From Coriobacteriaceae bacterium (GTDB taxonomy: Bacteria; Actinomycetota; Coriobacteriia; Anaerosomatales; D1FN1-002): 29,662 nt of DNA. Within the stretch, counting starts at the first letter, position 1. Each line of letters opens with the position of its first letter. The DNA is taken from positions 1 through 29,662 of the forward strand of contig PNNM01000005.1 in NCBI GenBank assembly GCA_013824215.1, written 5' to 3'. Of this stretch, positions 8,589 through 15,939 are shown one piece after another. The notes below the pieces were generated by a model that worked only from the letters and a program-made list of their open reading frames with translations, was not told the origin of the DNA and ran no database searches. Position numbers and translations under genes: made by a program.

Positions 8589-9950
8589 CTATCCGTCCTG
8601 CCGTGCGAGTCCGAAGCGCGTCATCCGCGCCTCGAGCGTCTTGGTCGTCAGACCCAGCAACTTCGCTGCCTTCGGGACGCTGCTCCCGCTGCGGTCCAGT
8701 GCTTGGCGGACCAGTTCGAGTTCCACCTCTTCGAGGTCGAGACCCTCGTCCGGCAGGGTGTACAGCGGTCCGCTCGGGGTGCATGCCACAGCGCCCGCGC
8801 GCACCTCGGCGGGCAGGTCGGCCAGATCGATCTCGTCCCCGTGGGACAGGATGACGACCCGCTCGATCGTGTTCTCGAGCTCGCGGACGTTGCCCGGCCA
8901 CGCGTACTGTGCCATCGCCTCCATCGCCGCTTGGGTGATGCGCTTCTCCCCGGCCTCGTACTTCTCCAGGAAGTGGGCGACCAGCCGAGGGATGTCGTCC
9001 GTCCGCTGCCTGAGAGGCGGCAGTGTGATCGGCACGACGTTCAGCCGGTAGTAGAGGTCCTCTCGGAAACCGCTGTCCGCGATCATCTGCTGGAGGTCCT
9101 GGTTCGTCGCAGCCACGACACGCACGTCGACCTCGATCGTGCGTGTCCCGCCGAGCCGTTCGAACTGCCGTTCCTGGAGCACGCGCAGCAGCTTGACCTG
9201 GACCGCCGGGGTGATGTCCCCGATCTCGTCGAGGAACAGCGTCCCGCCGTTCGCCATCTCGAACCGGCCGGGCTTCGCCATCATCGCCCCGGTGAACGCA
9301 CCCTTCTCGTAGCCGAACAGTTCGCTCTCGAGCAGCGTCTCGGGCAGGGCGCCGGCGCTGATCGAGACGAAGGGCTTGGAGGCGCGGGGCGACAGGCGGT
9401 GGATGGCGCGCGCGACGAGTTCCTTGCCGGTCCCGGACTCGCCGTAGATCATCACCGTGGCGCTCGTGGGCGCCACCTTGCCGACCGTCTCCAGGATCTC
9501 GAGCATCCGCGGCTCCGCGGCCACGATGCCCTCGAGGTCGTAGTCGCGATCGAGCTCGCCTCGGAGACGTTCGACCTCGGCGGCGAGGTCCGAGAGACGC
9601 GACGCCTTCTCGAGAGCGAGCTTGACCTCCTCGAGATCGAACGGCTTCGTGAGGTACTCGGAGGCGCCGGCTTTCATGGCCTCGACGGCGTGCTGGACGT
9701 TGCCGTGCGCCGTGAGCATGATGATGGGGACGGTCACCGCCTTGCCGCGCAGCCGCCGCAGGACCTCCATCCCGTCCGGAGCGGGCATCTTGTAGTCCAG
9801 CAGGATGATGTCGGGCGTCTGTTCGGCCGCCACGGCGAGCGCTTCCTTGCCGCTCGCGGCCTCGACGATCTCGTATCCTTCCGCCGAGAGCGCCTGACCC
9901 AGTACCCAGCGCATGTTCTTCTCGTCGTCGGCTATGAGCACCCGCTTCAT
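8589..9950 (-). CDS. Sigma-54-dependent response regulator (NtrC/AtoC family)
   Basis: The 453-residue protein has the full NtrC order. The receiver (1-118) has phospho-acceptor Asp52 in ILLDYKMP and Lys102 in YLTKPF. An AAA+ domain (about 140-370) follows with Walker A GESGTGKE (170-177), the sigma-54 contact loop GAFTGA (217-222) and Walker B LFLDEIGD. A Fis-type helix-turn-helix lies near the C-terminus (about 415-446). It should hydrolyse ATP to open sigma-54 promoters when phosphorylated. The start overlaps the stop of the histidine kinase gene by four bases, making that kinase its obvious partner. Its target genes are unknown. Confidence 0.95.
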   Translation of the reverse strand: MKRVLIADDEKNMRWVLGQALSAEGYEIVEAASGKEALAVAAEQTPDIILLDYKMPAPDGMEVLRRLRGKAVTVPIIMLTAHGNVQHAVEAMKAGASEYLTKPFDLEEVKLALEKASRLSDLAAEVERLRGELDRDYDLEGIVAAEPRMLEILETVGKVAPTSATVMIYGESGTGKELVARAIHRLSPRASKPFVSISAGALPETLLESELFGYEKGAFTGAMMAKPGRFEMANGGTLFLDEIGDITPAVQVKLLRVLQERQFERLGGTRTIEVDVRVVAATNQDLQQMIADSGFREDLYYRLNVVPITLPPLRQRTDDIPRLVAHFLEKYEAGEKRITQAAMEAMAQYAWPGNVRELENTIERVVILSHGDEIDLADLPAEVRAGAVACTPSGPLYTLPDEGLDLEEVELELVRQALDRSGSSVPKAAKLLGLTTKTLEARMTRFGLARQDG

Positions 9951-11470
9951 CTGACGCCCTCCCCTGCCGCCTCGCGGTCGGCGATGGCCGGGAGCGAGAC
10001 CGTGAAGGTCATCCCCTCGCCGGGCGCGCTCTCGGCCTCTATGTGCCCTTCGTGACCGTCCACGATGCGGTGGACGATGGTCAGCCCAAGGCCGGTCCCG
10101 TCCTCACGCTTCGAGTAGAACGGGTCGAACAGCTTGTCCACGTCCTCGACCGGCACCCCGGGCCCCGTGTCGGCGACCTTCACGGCGACGAAGCCGTCGT
10201 CCGCCTCGGTGGCAAGGGTGATGACCCCGCCGGTCTCCTCCATCGCCTGCACGGCATTGGTGACGAGGTTCAGGAACACCTGCTTCAGCTGGTCCGGGTC
10301 GGCCATCACGGGCGGCAGTCCTCCCGAGAAGCGCTTGGTGATCCGGACGTCGGCGTGACCGGCGAACTTGCGCGTGAACATCATGACATCGTCCAGGACC
10401 TCCTCGACGTCCACCGGCATCATCGTCGGAGGCGACGGGCGTCCGAAATCCAGGAGCGCCTTGATGACCTTGTCGAGGCGATCGATCTCCTGCTTGATCA
10501 CGTCGGTGGCCTCCCGGATGCGCGCCGGATCGCGCGTGGCGTCCTCGAGCAACTGCACGGAGGCCCGGATGATGCCGAGCGGGTTGCGCACCTCGTGAGC
10601 GACGCCGGCGGTGAGCTCGCCGAGCGCTGCCAGCCGGTCGGATCGGATCAGTTGGTCGGTGAGCGCGCGCACCTCGGAGACGTCCTCGATCGTGACGACC
10701 GCGCCCAGGATGCGTCCCCCGACGGCCCGCATGCGCGATGCCGAGACCTGCGCGTGCACCGTCGTTCCGGCCTTCGTCACGAGCGTGAGGTCCCGCATCA
10801 GGCGCGGCAGACGGCCCTCGAGGATCTTGGACACGTCGCGACCGAGTCCGCCGTCGTCCTTGAACACGGTGCTGATGACACTCGGGACGACCTCGAACTC
10901 GCTCATCCCCAGGATGCGCTCGGCGGCCGGATTCACCGTGGCCACGGACCCGTCGGAGCCCACGGTCACGACGCCGGAGGTGATGGAGCGCAGGATCGAC
11001 TGCGTGTAGTCCTGGATGTTGATGAGCTGGATCGCTCGCTCCTCGAGCTTGCCGTATGCGTCCTCGAGCTGCCTGCCCACCTGCCTCAGGTCCTCGGTCC
11101 GCCGCTCCTCGACATCCCTCAGCCAGCCGAACAGCGTGCCGATGACGACGAACATGCCGATCTCGAGCACGTTGTCCGCCTGCATGTCGAGCAGTCGGCT
11201 GAGTTGCAGATGGGCGTGCAGTGCGAACGAGACCGCTGCGACGATCGCCGCAGCGACACCGCCGCGCGTCCCGAACACGAAAGCGGCGTACAGGATCGGC
11301 ACGTAGTAGAGCCGACGGTAGAGCAGGTGCACCGCCGGAGGTGCCCCAGTCTGCGATGCCCAGAGGTGCAGGAGCGTGACGCACGCGAGCATCGCGACGA
11401 CGACGACTCCGTCGCGCCAGCGGGCGACACGCGCTCGCTCGATGCGGGGCAGGGCTACGGGATCCGGCAC
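9947..11470 (-). CDS. Membrane PAS-domain sensor histidine kinase (NtrB/AtoS-like)
   Basis: This 507-residue kinase has about four N-terminal hydrophobic segments (about 20-117) with hardly any loop outside the membrane. A coiled linker and a PAS domain follow (about 155-270, ILRSITSGVVTVGSDG...NPAAERILG). The HisKA box is GVAHEVRNPLG with phospho-His292. The HATPase_c domain has NLVTNAVQA, DTGPGVP and GTGLGLTIV. It probably senses a membrane-associated or intracellular signal and phosphorylates the regulator overlapping its 3' end. The start is GTG at 11470, 7 bp after the rpoN stop. The Shine-Dalgarno signal (AGAGGCGG) is distant, so coupling to rpoN is plausible. Confidence 0.93.
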   Translation of the reverse strand: MPDPVALPRIERARVARWRDGVVVVAMLACVTLLHLWASQTGAPPAVHLLYRRLYYVPILYAAFVFGTRGGVAAAIVAAVSFALHAHLQLSRLLDMQADNVLEIGMFVVIGTLFGWLRDVEERRTEDLRQVGRQLEDAYGKLEERAIQLINIQDYTQSILRSITSGVVTVGSDGSVATVNPAAERILGMSEFEVVPSVISTVFKDDGGLGRDVSKILEGRLPRLMRDLTLVTKAGTTVHAQVSASRMRAVGGRILGAVVTIEDVSEVRALTDQLIRSDRLAALGELTAGVAHEVRNPLGIIRASVQLLEDATRDPARIREATDVIKQEIDRLDKVIKALLDFGRPSPPTMMPVDVEEVLDDVMMFTRKFAGHADVRITKRFSGGLPPVMADPDQLKQVFLNLVTNAVQAMEETGGVITLATEADDGFVAVKVADTGPGVPVEDVDKLFDPFYSKREDGTGLGLTIVHRIVDGHEGHIEAESAPGEGMTFTVSLPAIADREAAGEGVR

Positions 11471-11477
11471 CGCCGCG

Positions 11478-12869
11478 TCACCGCCTCTTGCGGGCCCATG
11501 ACGGGTCGATCGCGAGCTCCTCGCGGTACTTGGCGACCGTGCGACGCGCCACCGTGACGCCCTCCTCGGACATCATCTCGGCGAGCCTCTGGTCGGACAG
11601 CGGATGCTCGGCGTCCTCGTCGCGAACGAGTTCCTTGAGGCGCGACTTCACACTCGTCGAGGCGACGTCCGTCCCGGAGGACGTGCGATACCCGCCCGAG
11701 AAGAAGTGCTTCAACTCGAACAGCCCGTACGGCGTCGCCATGTACTTGCCGGTGACGCCCCGGCTGACCGTGGAGAGGTGCACGCCTATCTCGACCGCGA
11801 CGTCCTCGAGACGCAGCGGCCGCAGCGGTCCCTTGCCGTCCTCGAAGAAGTCGGTCTGGATCTCGAGCACGATCTGCGCGATGCGCGAGACCGTGTCGCG
11901 CCTCCGATCGAGATTGCGGATGAAGGTCTGCGCCGAGCGGATGTGTTCCCGCAGGTAGCGTCGCGTGTCGTCGTCCACCCCCGAGGTCGACCGCAACATG
12001 GTCCGATAGCGCGGGCTGACCCGCAGCGTTGGCACGGACTCGCCGTTCGGGATGATGAGCCACTCGTCACCGAACCTGCGGAGCGTCACGTCCGGGATGA
12101 TGTAGCCCGGAGACGGACCCGGTGAGAAAGCCCCCGCGGGTCTGGGGTTGAGGCCGCGGAGGAGCTCGAGCAGCCGGCGCAACTCCTCTTCGTCCACTTT
12201 CAGCAGACGGGAGAGTTTCCTGAACCTGTTGCCGGCGATGTCGTCGAGGTGATGCTCCACGATCTCGACGAGCACCGGCTCCTCTATCCCGAGGTACTCC
12301 ATCTGTATCTCGAGCGCCTCGGCCAGGTTCCTCGCGCCCACCCCGGGAGGGTCGAGCTGCTGGACGACGCGCAGCCCTGCCTCGGCCGCCTCACGGGACA
12401 CGGCCGCGACCGCAGCCACCTCCCCGCAGTCACCCACGAAGAAGCCGTCGTCGTCGAGTGTGCCGATGATCGCGCGCGCCGCCCGCTCCACGTCGGGAGC
12501 CAGGTCCAGCATCCCCACCTGCTCGAGCAGGTAGTCGTCGAAGGACTGGATACCGCCCACGAACTCCTCGGTGTTGACCGTCTCGGCGTTCGGGTCCCGC
12601 GGCGTGGCCGGCTCCGAGGTGGCGTAGTCCTCGTACATCTCCAGCCATTCGTCCCAGGCACGCTCCTCCTCGGATTCCGAGCGCTCCTCCGGCGGCTCCT
12701 CCGGCTCGACCTCGTCCTCCTCGACCTCGAGCACCGGGTTGTCCAACAGCTCGTTCTCGACGAGCACCGCCAGCTCGGCGATGGGCATGGCCAGCATGTT
12801 CAGCCCCTGGTAGACGTGGGGCGACAGGGTGACCTTCTGTCGGAGATCGGGCGTCTGTCTGAGTTCCAT
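11478..12869 (-). CDS. rpoN: RNA polymerase sigma-54 factor
   Basis: The 463-residue protein matches full-length sigma-54. The N-terminal activator-interaction region starts MELRQTPDLRQKVTLSPHVY, and a Glu/Asp-rich region II lies at about 48-90. A core-binding region, then the -12 and -24 recognition parts, follow; the RpoN box ARRTVAKYRE is at 441-450, just before the C-terminus. It directs RNA polymerase to -24/-12 promoters that need an activator ATPase. It is immediately followed by a histidine kinase and an NtrC-type activator, so factor, sensor and activator are probably co-expressed. The ATG is preceded by GAGAGGG. Most actinobacteria lack this factor. Confidence 0.97.
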   Translation of the reverse strand: MELRQTPDLRQKVTLSPHVYQGLNMLAMPIAELAVLVENELLDNPVLEVEEDEVEPEEPPEERSESEEERAWDEWLEMYEDYATSEPATPRDPNAETVNTEEFVGGIQSFDDYLLEQVGMLDLAPDVERAARAIIGTLDDDGFFVGDCGEVAAVAAVSREAAEAGLRVVQQLDPPGVGARNLAEALEIQMEYLGIEEPVLVEIVEHHLDDIAGNRFRKLSRLLKVDEEELRRLLELLRGLNPRPAGAFSPGPSPGYIIPDVTLRRFGDEWLIIPNGESVPTLRVSPRYRTMLRSTSGVDDDTRRYLREHIRSAQTFIRNLDRRRDTVSRIAQIVLEIQTDFFEDGKGPLRPLRLEDVAVEIGVHLSTVSRGVTGKYMATPYGLFELKHFFSGGYRTSSGTDVASTSVKSRLKELVRDEDAEHPLSDQRLAEMMSEEGVTVARRTVAKYREELAIDPSWARKRR

Positions 12870-12935
12870 CGTACCCTCTCATGGCACGCCGGCGGGTCGC
12901 CCCGCACAGCAAACCGCATACCACTCCTTCTGGGG

Positions 12936-12963
12936 AGTATATACCCTGCTAGCGGTACGAATA
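12936..12963 (-). promoter_or_regulatory. Possible sigma-A-type promoter for rpoN
   Basis: Reading the minus strand, TATACT (12941-12936) would be a -10 box about 67 bases before the rpoN start. A -35 box 16-17 bases upstream is poor (TATTCG). The AT-rich GTATATAC core stands out against the GC-rich surroundings. Only the -10 element is convincing. Confidence 0.3.
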
Positions 12964-12983
12964 CGGCAGCGCCGGACGCCCGC

Positions 12984-13934
12984 TCAGTCGCCGAACGGCA
13001 AGGTCCGCGCTGCGGCGCGCTGCACGATCGCGATCGCGACGACCACGAGCACTCCGCCGAGAAGCTGCGTGAGCGTGAGCACCTCGCCGAACAGTGCGAA
13101 CGCGCCGAGCCCCGCGATCACCGGCTCGGCCGTGGCCGTCACGGTCGCCTTGGTCGCATCGATGTACTCGAGGGCTTTCAGGAAGGCGCCGAACGGAACG
13201 ATCGTGCCCACGACGGCGATGAACACGACCGCGGCCGCGGCCGTGCCGTCGCCGAGCGGGGCGAGGACCCGGGCGGGGCCCAGGTACACGAGCCAGAACA
13301 CCGTCGCCGCACCCAGACCGTAGGCGAGCAGCGTCCACGGCGTGAACCGCCCGGCCGCATAGCGCCCGAGGATCGAGTAGAGCGCGAAGAAGCCGGCAGA
13401 GGCCAAGCCCCAGGCCACTCCGGCCGAGGAGACCCGCAGGCCGGCGCCGCCCAGCGCCCCGACGACGAGCGCGCACCCCGTGATGGACAGCGCGACGCCT
13501 GCGGGCAAGCTCCAGTTGAGGCGCTCACCCAGGAAGAGCACCGAGAACACCAGCGTGATCACCGGAGCCAGGTACTCCAGCAGGATAGCGGTCGCGACAC
13601 CCGTGAGCGAGATCGTCTTGAAGTACGTGAAGTGGACCATCGCGAGCCCGAAGACGCCGAAGGCCGCCATGAACGGGAGGTCACGCGGCCGTATCCTCAG
13701 ATCGGCCCTCCGCCGCACCGCGAGGTAGAGCGTGAGCAGGGCGAATGCCACGAGAGCACGCGCAGCAGCCAGCGTCACCGGATCGACGACCGCGCCGACC
13801 GCCGGCACCCTCCACAGGGACGCCTCGCCGGCGGGTGTGAACAGCCATTTCGCCGTCAGCCCGCTCAGCGCCCAGCAGGCAGCGGCGAGACCCGCCAGGA
13901 CGTAGCCGCGCCCCGGCGCCCTACTCGCCGGCAT
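12984..13934 (-). CDS. EamA-family (DMT superfamily) transporter
   Basis: The 316-residue protein has about ten hydrophobic helices in two EamA repeats. The first ends with the signature EYLAPVITLVFSVLFLGERL; the second contains ATAEPVIAGLGAFALFGEVL. This is the usual length and topology for drug/metabolite exporters of the RhaT/EamA group, which export amino acids, nucleobases or other small solutes; the substrate cannot be predicted. Its ATG at 13934 has GAGGAG upstream and overlaps the end of the cation transporter gene by 14 bases, so the two are co-transcribed. Confidence 0.9.
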   Translation of the reverse strand: MPASRAPGRGYVLAGLAAACWALSGLTAKWLFTPAGEASLWRVPAVGAVVDPVTLAAARALVAFALLTLYLAVRRRADLRIRPRDLPFMAAFGVFGLAMVHFTYFKTISLTGVATAILLEYLAPVITLVFSVLFLGERLNWSLPAGVALSITGCALVVGALGGAGLRVSSAGVAWGLASAGFFALYSILGRYAAGRFTPWTLLAYGLGAATVFWLVYLGPARVLAPLGDGTAAAAVVFIAVVGTIVPFGAFLKALEYIDATKATVTATAEPVIAGLGAFALFGEVLTLTQLLGGVLVVVAIAIVQRAAARTLPFGD

Positions 13935-14856
13935 GCGACTCCTCGGCGGTCTTCCACCGCTGGTAGTCGTCCATCGGCTCGAGATGCGCGATGACGTCGG
14001 CCACGCGGTCGAAAGCCTCGCACACCTCCCGTTCCGCGGACTCGGCCACCGCGTGACCGCCCTCGACGCTCATCGCCCTGTCCACCTGGACGTGCAGGTC
14101 CACGTAGACCTCGTACTCGGAACCACGCGTCCTGATCGAGTGGCAGCCCATCACGCCCGGGACGCCCATCACCACATCGCGGATCTCCTGCGGGGCGATC
14201 CGGGACGCGTCCGAGAGCGTGACGCTCGCATGCTTCAGGATCTCCCACGCCGTGTAGATGATGGCCAAGGCGACGAGGAGCGCGATCAGCGGGTCGGCCT
14301 TGGGGTACCCGAACTTCACGGCGGCGAGACCCGCGATGACGCCGAGCGAGACCAGCATGTCGCTGGCGGTGTGGCTCGCGTCCGCGATGAGGATGGCGCT
14401 TCCCAGCTTCCGGCCCGCACGACGTTCGTACACAGTGATCCCGAGGTTGACGGCCAGCGTCACCGCCATCACGCCGAACGACACCGCATCCACCCGCACG
14501 GGTTCCGCTGTCCCGACGAGATGCTCCCACGCGGAACTCCCGACCCGCCACGCCGCGAAGACCAGCATCCCCCCTATGGCTGCGGAGGCGTATGTCTCGT
14601 ACTTGCCGTGGCCGTAGGGATGGTCCCGGTCGGCGGGGCGGCTGGCCAGCCACATGCCGACGAGACCCACCGCGTTGCTCGTCCCGTCGAACATCGAGTG
14701 GAACCCGTCCGCCTGCATCGCGACAGAGCCGGTGATGGTGCCGTAGCCGAGTTTCGCGACCGCGACTGCGATGTTCAGGAAGAGGATGGCCCACAGGGTC
14801 CGGCGTATCGCGCGGATGCGCCCACCGTCGTCCGATCGATGCTTGGTGTATCCCAC
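13921..14856 (-). CDS. Cation diffusion facilitator (CDF) metal transporter
   Basis: With the GTG start at 14856 (GGGGGAG just upstream) the protein has 311 residues. Six transmembrane helices carry the paired metal sites QADGFHSMFDGTSN and ADASHTASDML, plus PYGHGKYET, all typical of CDF/FieF proteins. A cytoplasmic ferredoxin-like C-terminal domain follows (GVMGCHSIRTRGSEYEVYVDLHV in two strands). It should export Zn, Fe, Mn or a similar divalent cation in exchange for protons. The start lies only 27 bp from the ATACCCC operator shared with the divergent CsoR/CstR-type gene, so the same repressor may control it. It overlaps the EamA gene by 14 bases. Confidence 0.92.
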   Translation of the reverse strand: MGYTKHRSDDGGRIRAIRRTLWAILFLNIAVAVAKLGYGTITGSVAMQADGFHSMFDGTSNAVGLVGMWLASRPADRDHPYGHGKYETYASAAIGGMLVFAAWRVGSSAWEHLVGTAEPVRVDAVSFGVMAVTLAVNLGITVYERRAGRKLGSAILIADASHTASDMLVSLGVIAGLAAVKFGYPKADPLIALLVALAIIYTAWEILKHASVTLSDASRIAPQEIRDVVMGVPGVMGCHSIRTRGSEYEVYVDLHVQVDRAMSVEGGHAVAESAEREVCEAFDRVADVIAHLEPMDDYQRWKTAEESHAGE

Positions 14857-14872
14857 GACTCCCCCGGGTGTG

Positions 14873-14902
14873 TTGTCAGATGATACCCCTAGGGGGTATA
14901 TT
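14873..14902 (+). promoter_or_regulatory. Promoter of the CsoR/CstR-type repressor gene
   Basis: TTGTCA (14873-14878, 5/6 to TTGACA) and TATATT (14897-14902, 5/6 to TATAAT) are separated by 18 bp. The expected start is near 14909, giving a leader of about 46 bases ending in AAGGAG before the ATG at 14955. The ATACCCC operator fills the spacer and touches the -10 box, the classic position for repression. Confidence 0.7.
14883..14899. promoter_or_regulatory. CsoR/CstR-type operator in the divergent CDF/repressor region
   Basis: ATACCCCTAGGGGGTAT is a near-perfect inverted repeat of the form known for CsoR-superfamily repressors. It is inside the promoter of the repressor gene, implying autoregulation. 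It is 27 bp from the GTG of the divergent CDF gene, so it could cover that promoter too. A near-identical site is found upstream of thioredoxin at 16348-16363. Confidence 0.75.
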
Positions 14903-14954
14903 CGGCGCGCCCGTCCATTGTAGGGCACAGCAGTCCAGCCGCAAGGAGAGCGCC

Positions 14955-15254
14955 ATGCCGAATCAGGCCGTCAGCCAGGTCGCCGACGAGGCAGAGCGCC
15001 GCCGCCTGGTCAACCGTCTCAAGCGCCTCGAGGGACAGATCCGCGGGCTCCAGCAGATGATCGAGACCGGCCAGGAGTGCGAGGCGGTGCTCACCCAGCT
15101 GATGGCCGCCAAAGCGGCGCTGAATCAAGTGGGGATGCATGTGATCGGGCACTCGATGAAGACCTGTCTCATCTCCGAAGAACCGAAGTCCCGCGAAGAG
15201 CTGATCGACGAGGCGATCTCCGTCTTCCTCAAGTACTCGAACTGCGTGAAGTAG
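14955..15254 (+). CDS. CsoR/FrmR-superfamily repressor, CstR-like ligand set
   Basis: The chosen ATG at 14955 follows AAGGAG and gives a 99-residue all-helical protein with the family core RRRLVNRLKRLEGQIRGLQQ. By alignment from memory with B. subtilis CsoR, the first and last ligand cysteines are present (GQECEAVL and MKTCLISE, 29 residues apart). The intervening His ligand position is Ser, with a His one residue earlier (GHSMKTC). A Cys-x-Cys pair without the His is the pattern of CstR, the persulfide sensor, so sulfur sensing is as likely as copper. An extra Cys lies near the C-terminus (YSNCVK). It has its own operator and faces a thioredoxin, FmdB and DUF302 operon bearing the same operator. 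Confidence 0.88.
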   Translation: MPNQAVSQVADEAERRRLVNRLKRLEGQIRGLQQMIETGQECEAVLTQLMAAKAALNQVGMHVIGHSMKTCLISEEPKSREELIDEAISVFLKYSNCVK

Positions 15255-15270
15255 GTCACCGCGCGAGGCG

Positions 15271-15291
15271 GGCGACCGCCTGCGAGTCGCC
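15271..15291. terminator. Weak hairpin between convergent genes
   Basis: GGCGAC (15271-15276) pairs with GTCGCC (15286-15291) across a 9-base loop, 17 bp after the repressor stop. A matching GTCGCC/GGCGAC pair (15306-15311, 15330-15335) lies toward the DUF302 end. There is no T-run. It is a possible bidirectional end for both transcripts. Confidence 0.35.
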
Positions 15292-15328
15292 ACGGCCGCC
15301 TGCGAGTCGCCACGGCCGCCAGCGAGTC
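15281..15328. repeat. 20-bp tandem repeat, two exact copies plus a partial copy
   Basis: TGCGAGTCGCCACGGCCGCC occurs exactly at 15281-15300 and 15301-15320. A third copy begins at 15321 with one change and breaks off after eight bases at the DUF302 stop codon. It fills the gap between the convergent repressor and DUF302 genes. Confidence 0.85.
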
Positions 15329-15701
15329 AGGCGACCGCCGAGTCCACGAGACCGACCACGCGCTCCTCCACCTTGGACGCGAGGACCTCGATACGTGCCT
15401 CGGGGAACATGAGCGCCATCAGCGTCGGCCGGATCGCCCCGACCCAGACCTCGCCCTCCTCGACGTAGACGTGGAGACGGCACGGGGTGAGCAGCGCGAT
15501 GCCGTCCTGACCGGACAGCTCCGAGTCCAGGACGAGTTCGTAGATGCACAGCGGCTGGATCGGGAACCCCTTCGCCGCGAGCGTCGCTTGGAGGTCGTGG
15601 ACGCCGGCGACGGCGAAACCGTGGAGCGGCACCTCGCGCTCGATCGCCTCACGGATCCGTTCGAACCCGTTCGTGGCCACCCTGCGGTACGAGTACTCCA
15701 C
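15327..15701 (-). CDS. DUF302-family protein
   Basis: The open frame is longer, but a GTG at 15701, seven bases after GGAAGG, gives 124 residues, the normal DUF302 size. Family features are visible: an N-terminal ERIREAIEREVPLHGFAV helix-strand, a central PLCIYELVLDSEL region and the conserved LLTPCRLHVYVEEGEVWVG strand, then AIRPTLM. DUF302 proteins have no settled biochemical role but are often found near redox, sulfur or metal genes. It is the last gene of the trx-fmdB-DUF302 set, 40 bp after fmdB, and so probably under the 16348 operator. A second GTG at 15707 is possible. Confidence 0.8.
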   Translation of the reverse strand: MEYSYRRVATNGFERIREAIEREVPLHGFAVAGVHDLQATLAAKGFPIQPLCIYELVLDSELSGQDGIALLTPCRLHVYVEEGEVWVGAIRPTLMALMFPEARIEVLASKVEERVVGLVDSAVA

Positions 15702-15741
15702 AGCCACGCCTTCCGTCCGGACCGGACGGGCATCCTCACCC

Positions 15742-15939
15742 TCAGGTGAACCCCCCGCGCGGCACGCATCCCTTGGCCGAGGGACGGGCGTCCGTGAGGA
15801 GGAAGCCACCACCCGGTCCCGGCCGGACCTTCGACGAGCCGCACCGCGGACAGACCCTGTCCTGCTCGCGGAGCATCCGGGTGAGGAAGCGCTCGAAACG
15901 CTCCCCACACTCATCGCATGTCAGGTCGTACGTCGGCAT
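15742..15939 (-). CDS. FmdB-type zinc-ribbon protein
   Basis: The 65-residue protein has the FmdB/CxxC regulatory pattern: PTYDLTCDECG with Cys8 and Cys11, then RVCPRCGSS with Cys30 and Cys33, forming one zinc ribbon, and a Gly-rich tail with another Cys (58). FmdB proteins are small putative regulatory or metal-binding proteins whose precise role is not established. The ATG at 15939 overlaps the end of the annotated thioredoxin frame by 19 bases. If the thioredoxin frameshift is corrected, the gap becomes 7 bases. No strong Shine-Dalgarno is seen. Confidence 0.85.
   Translation of the reverse strand: MPTYDLTCDECGERFERFLTRMLREQDRVCPRCGSSKVRPGPGGGFLLTDARPSAKGCVPRGGFT

Noticed and set aside
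12892..12910. TGGCAC upstream of rpoN as a -24 element
   Set aside because: No TTGC at the required distance, and the orientation is away from rpoN.
12931..12949. GGGGAGTATATACCC as a third CsoR/CstR operator
   Set aside because: The half-sites are in the opposite order (GGGG first, ACCC last) and do not form the ATACCCC-GGGGTAT repeat.
15281..15328. CRISPR-like array
   Set aside because: The copies are directly adjacent with no spacers and only two are complete.
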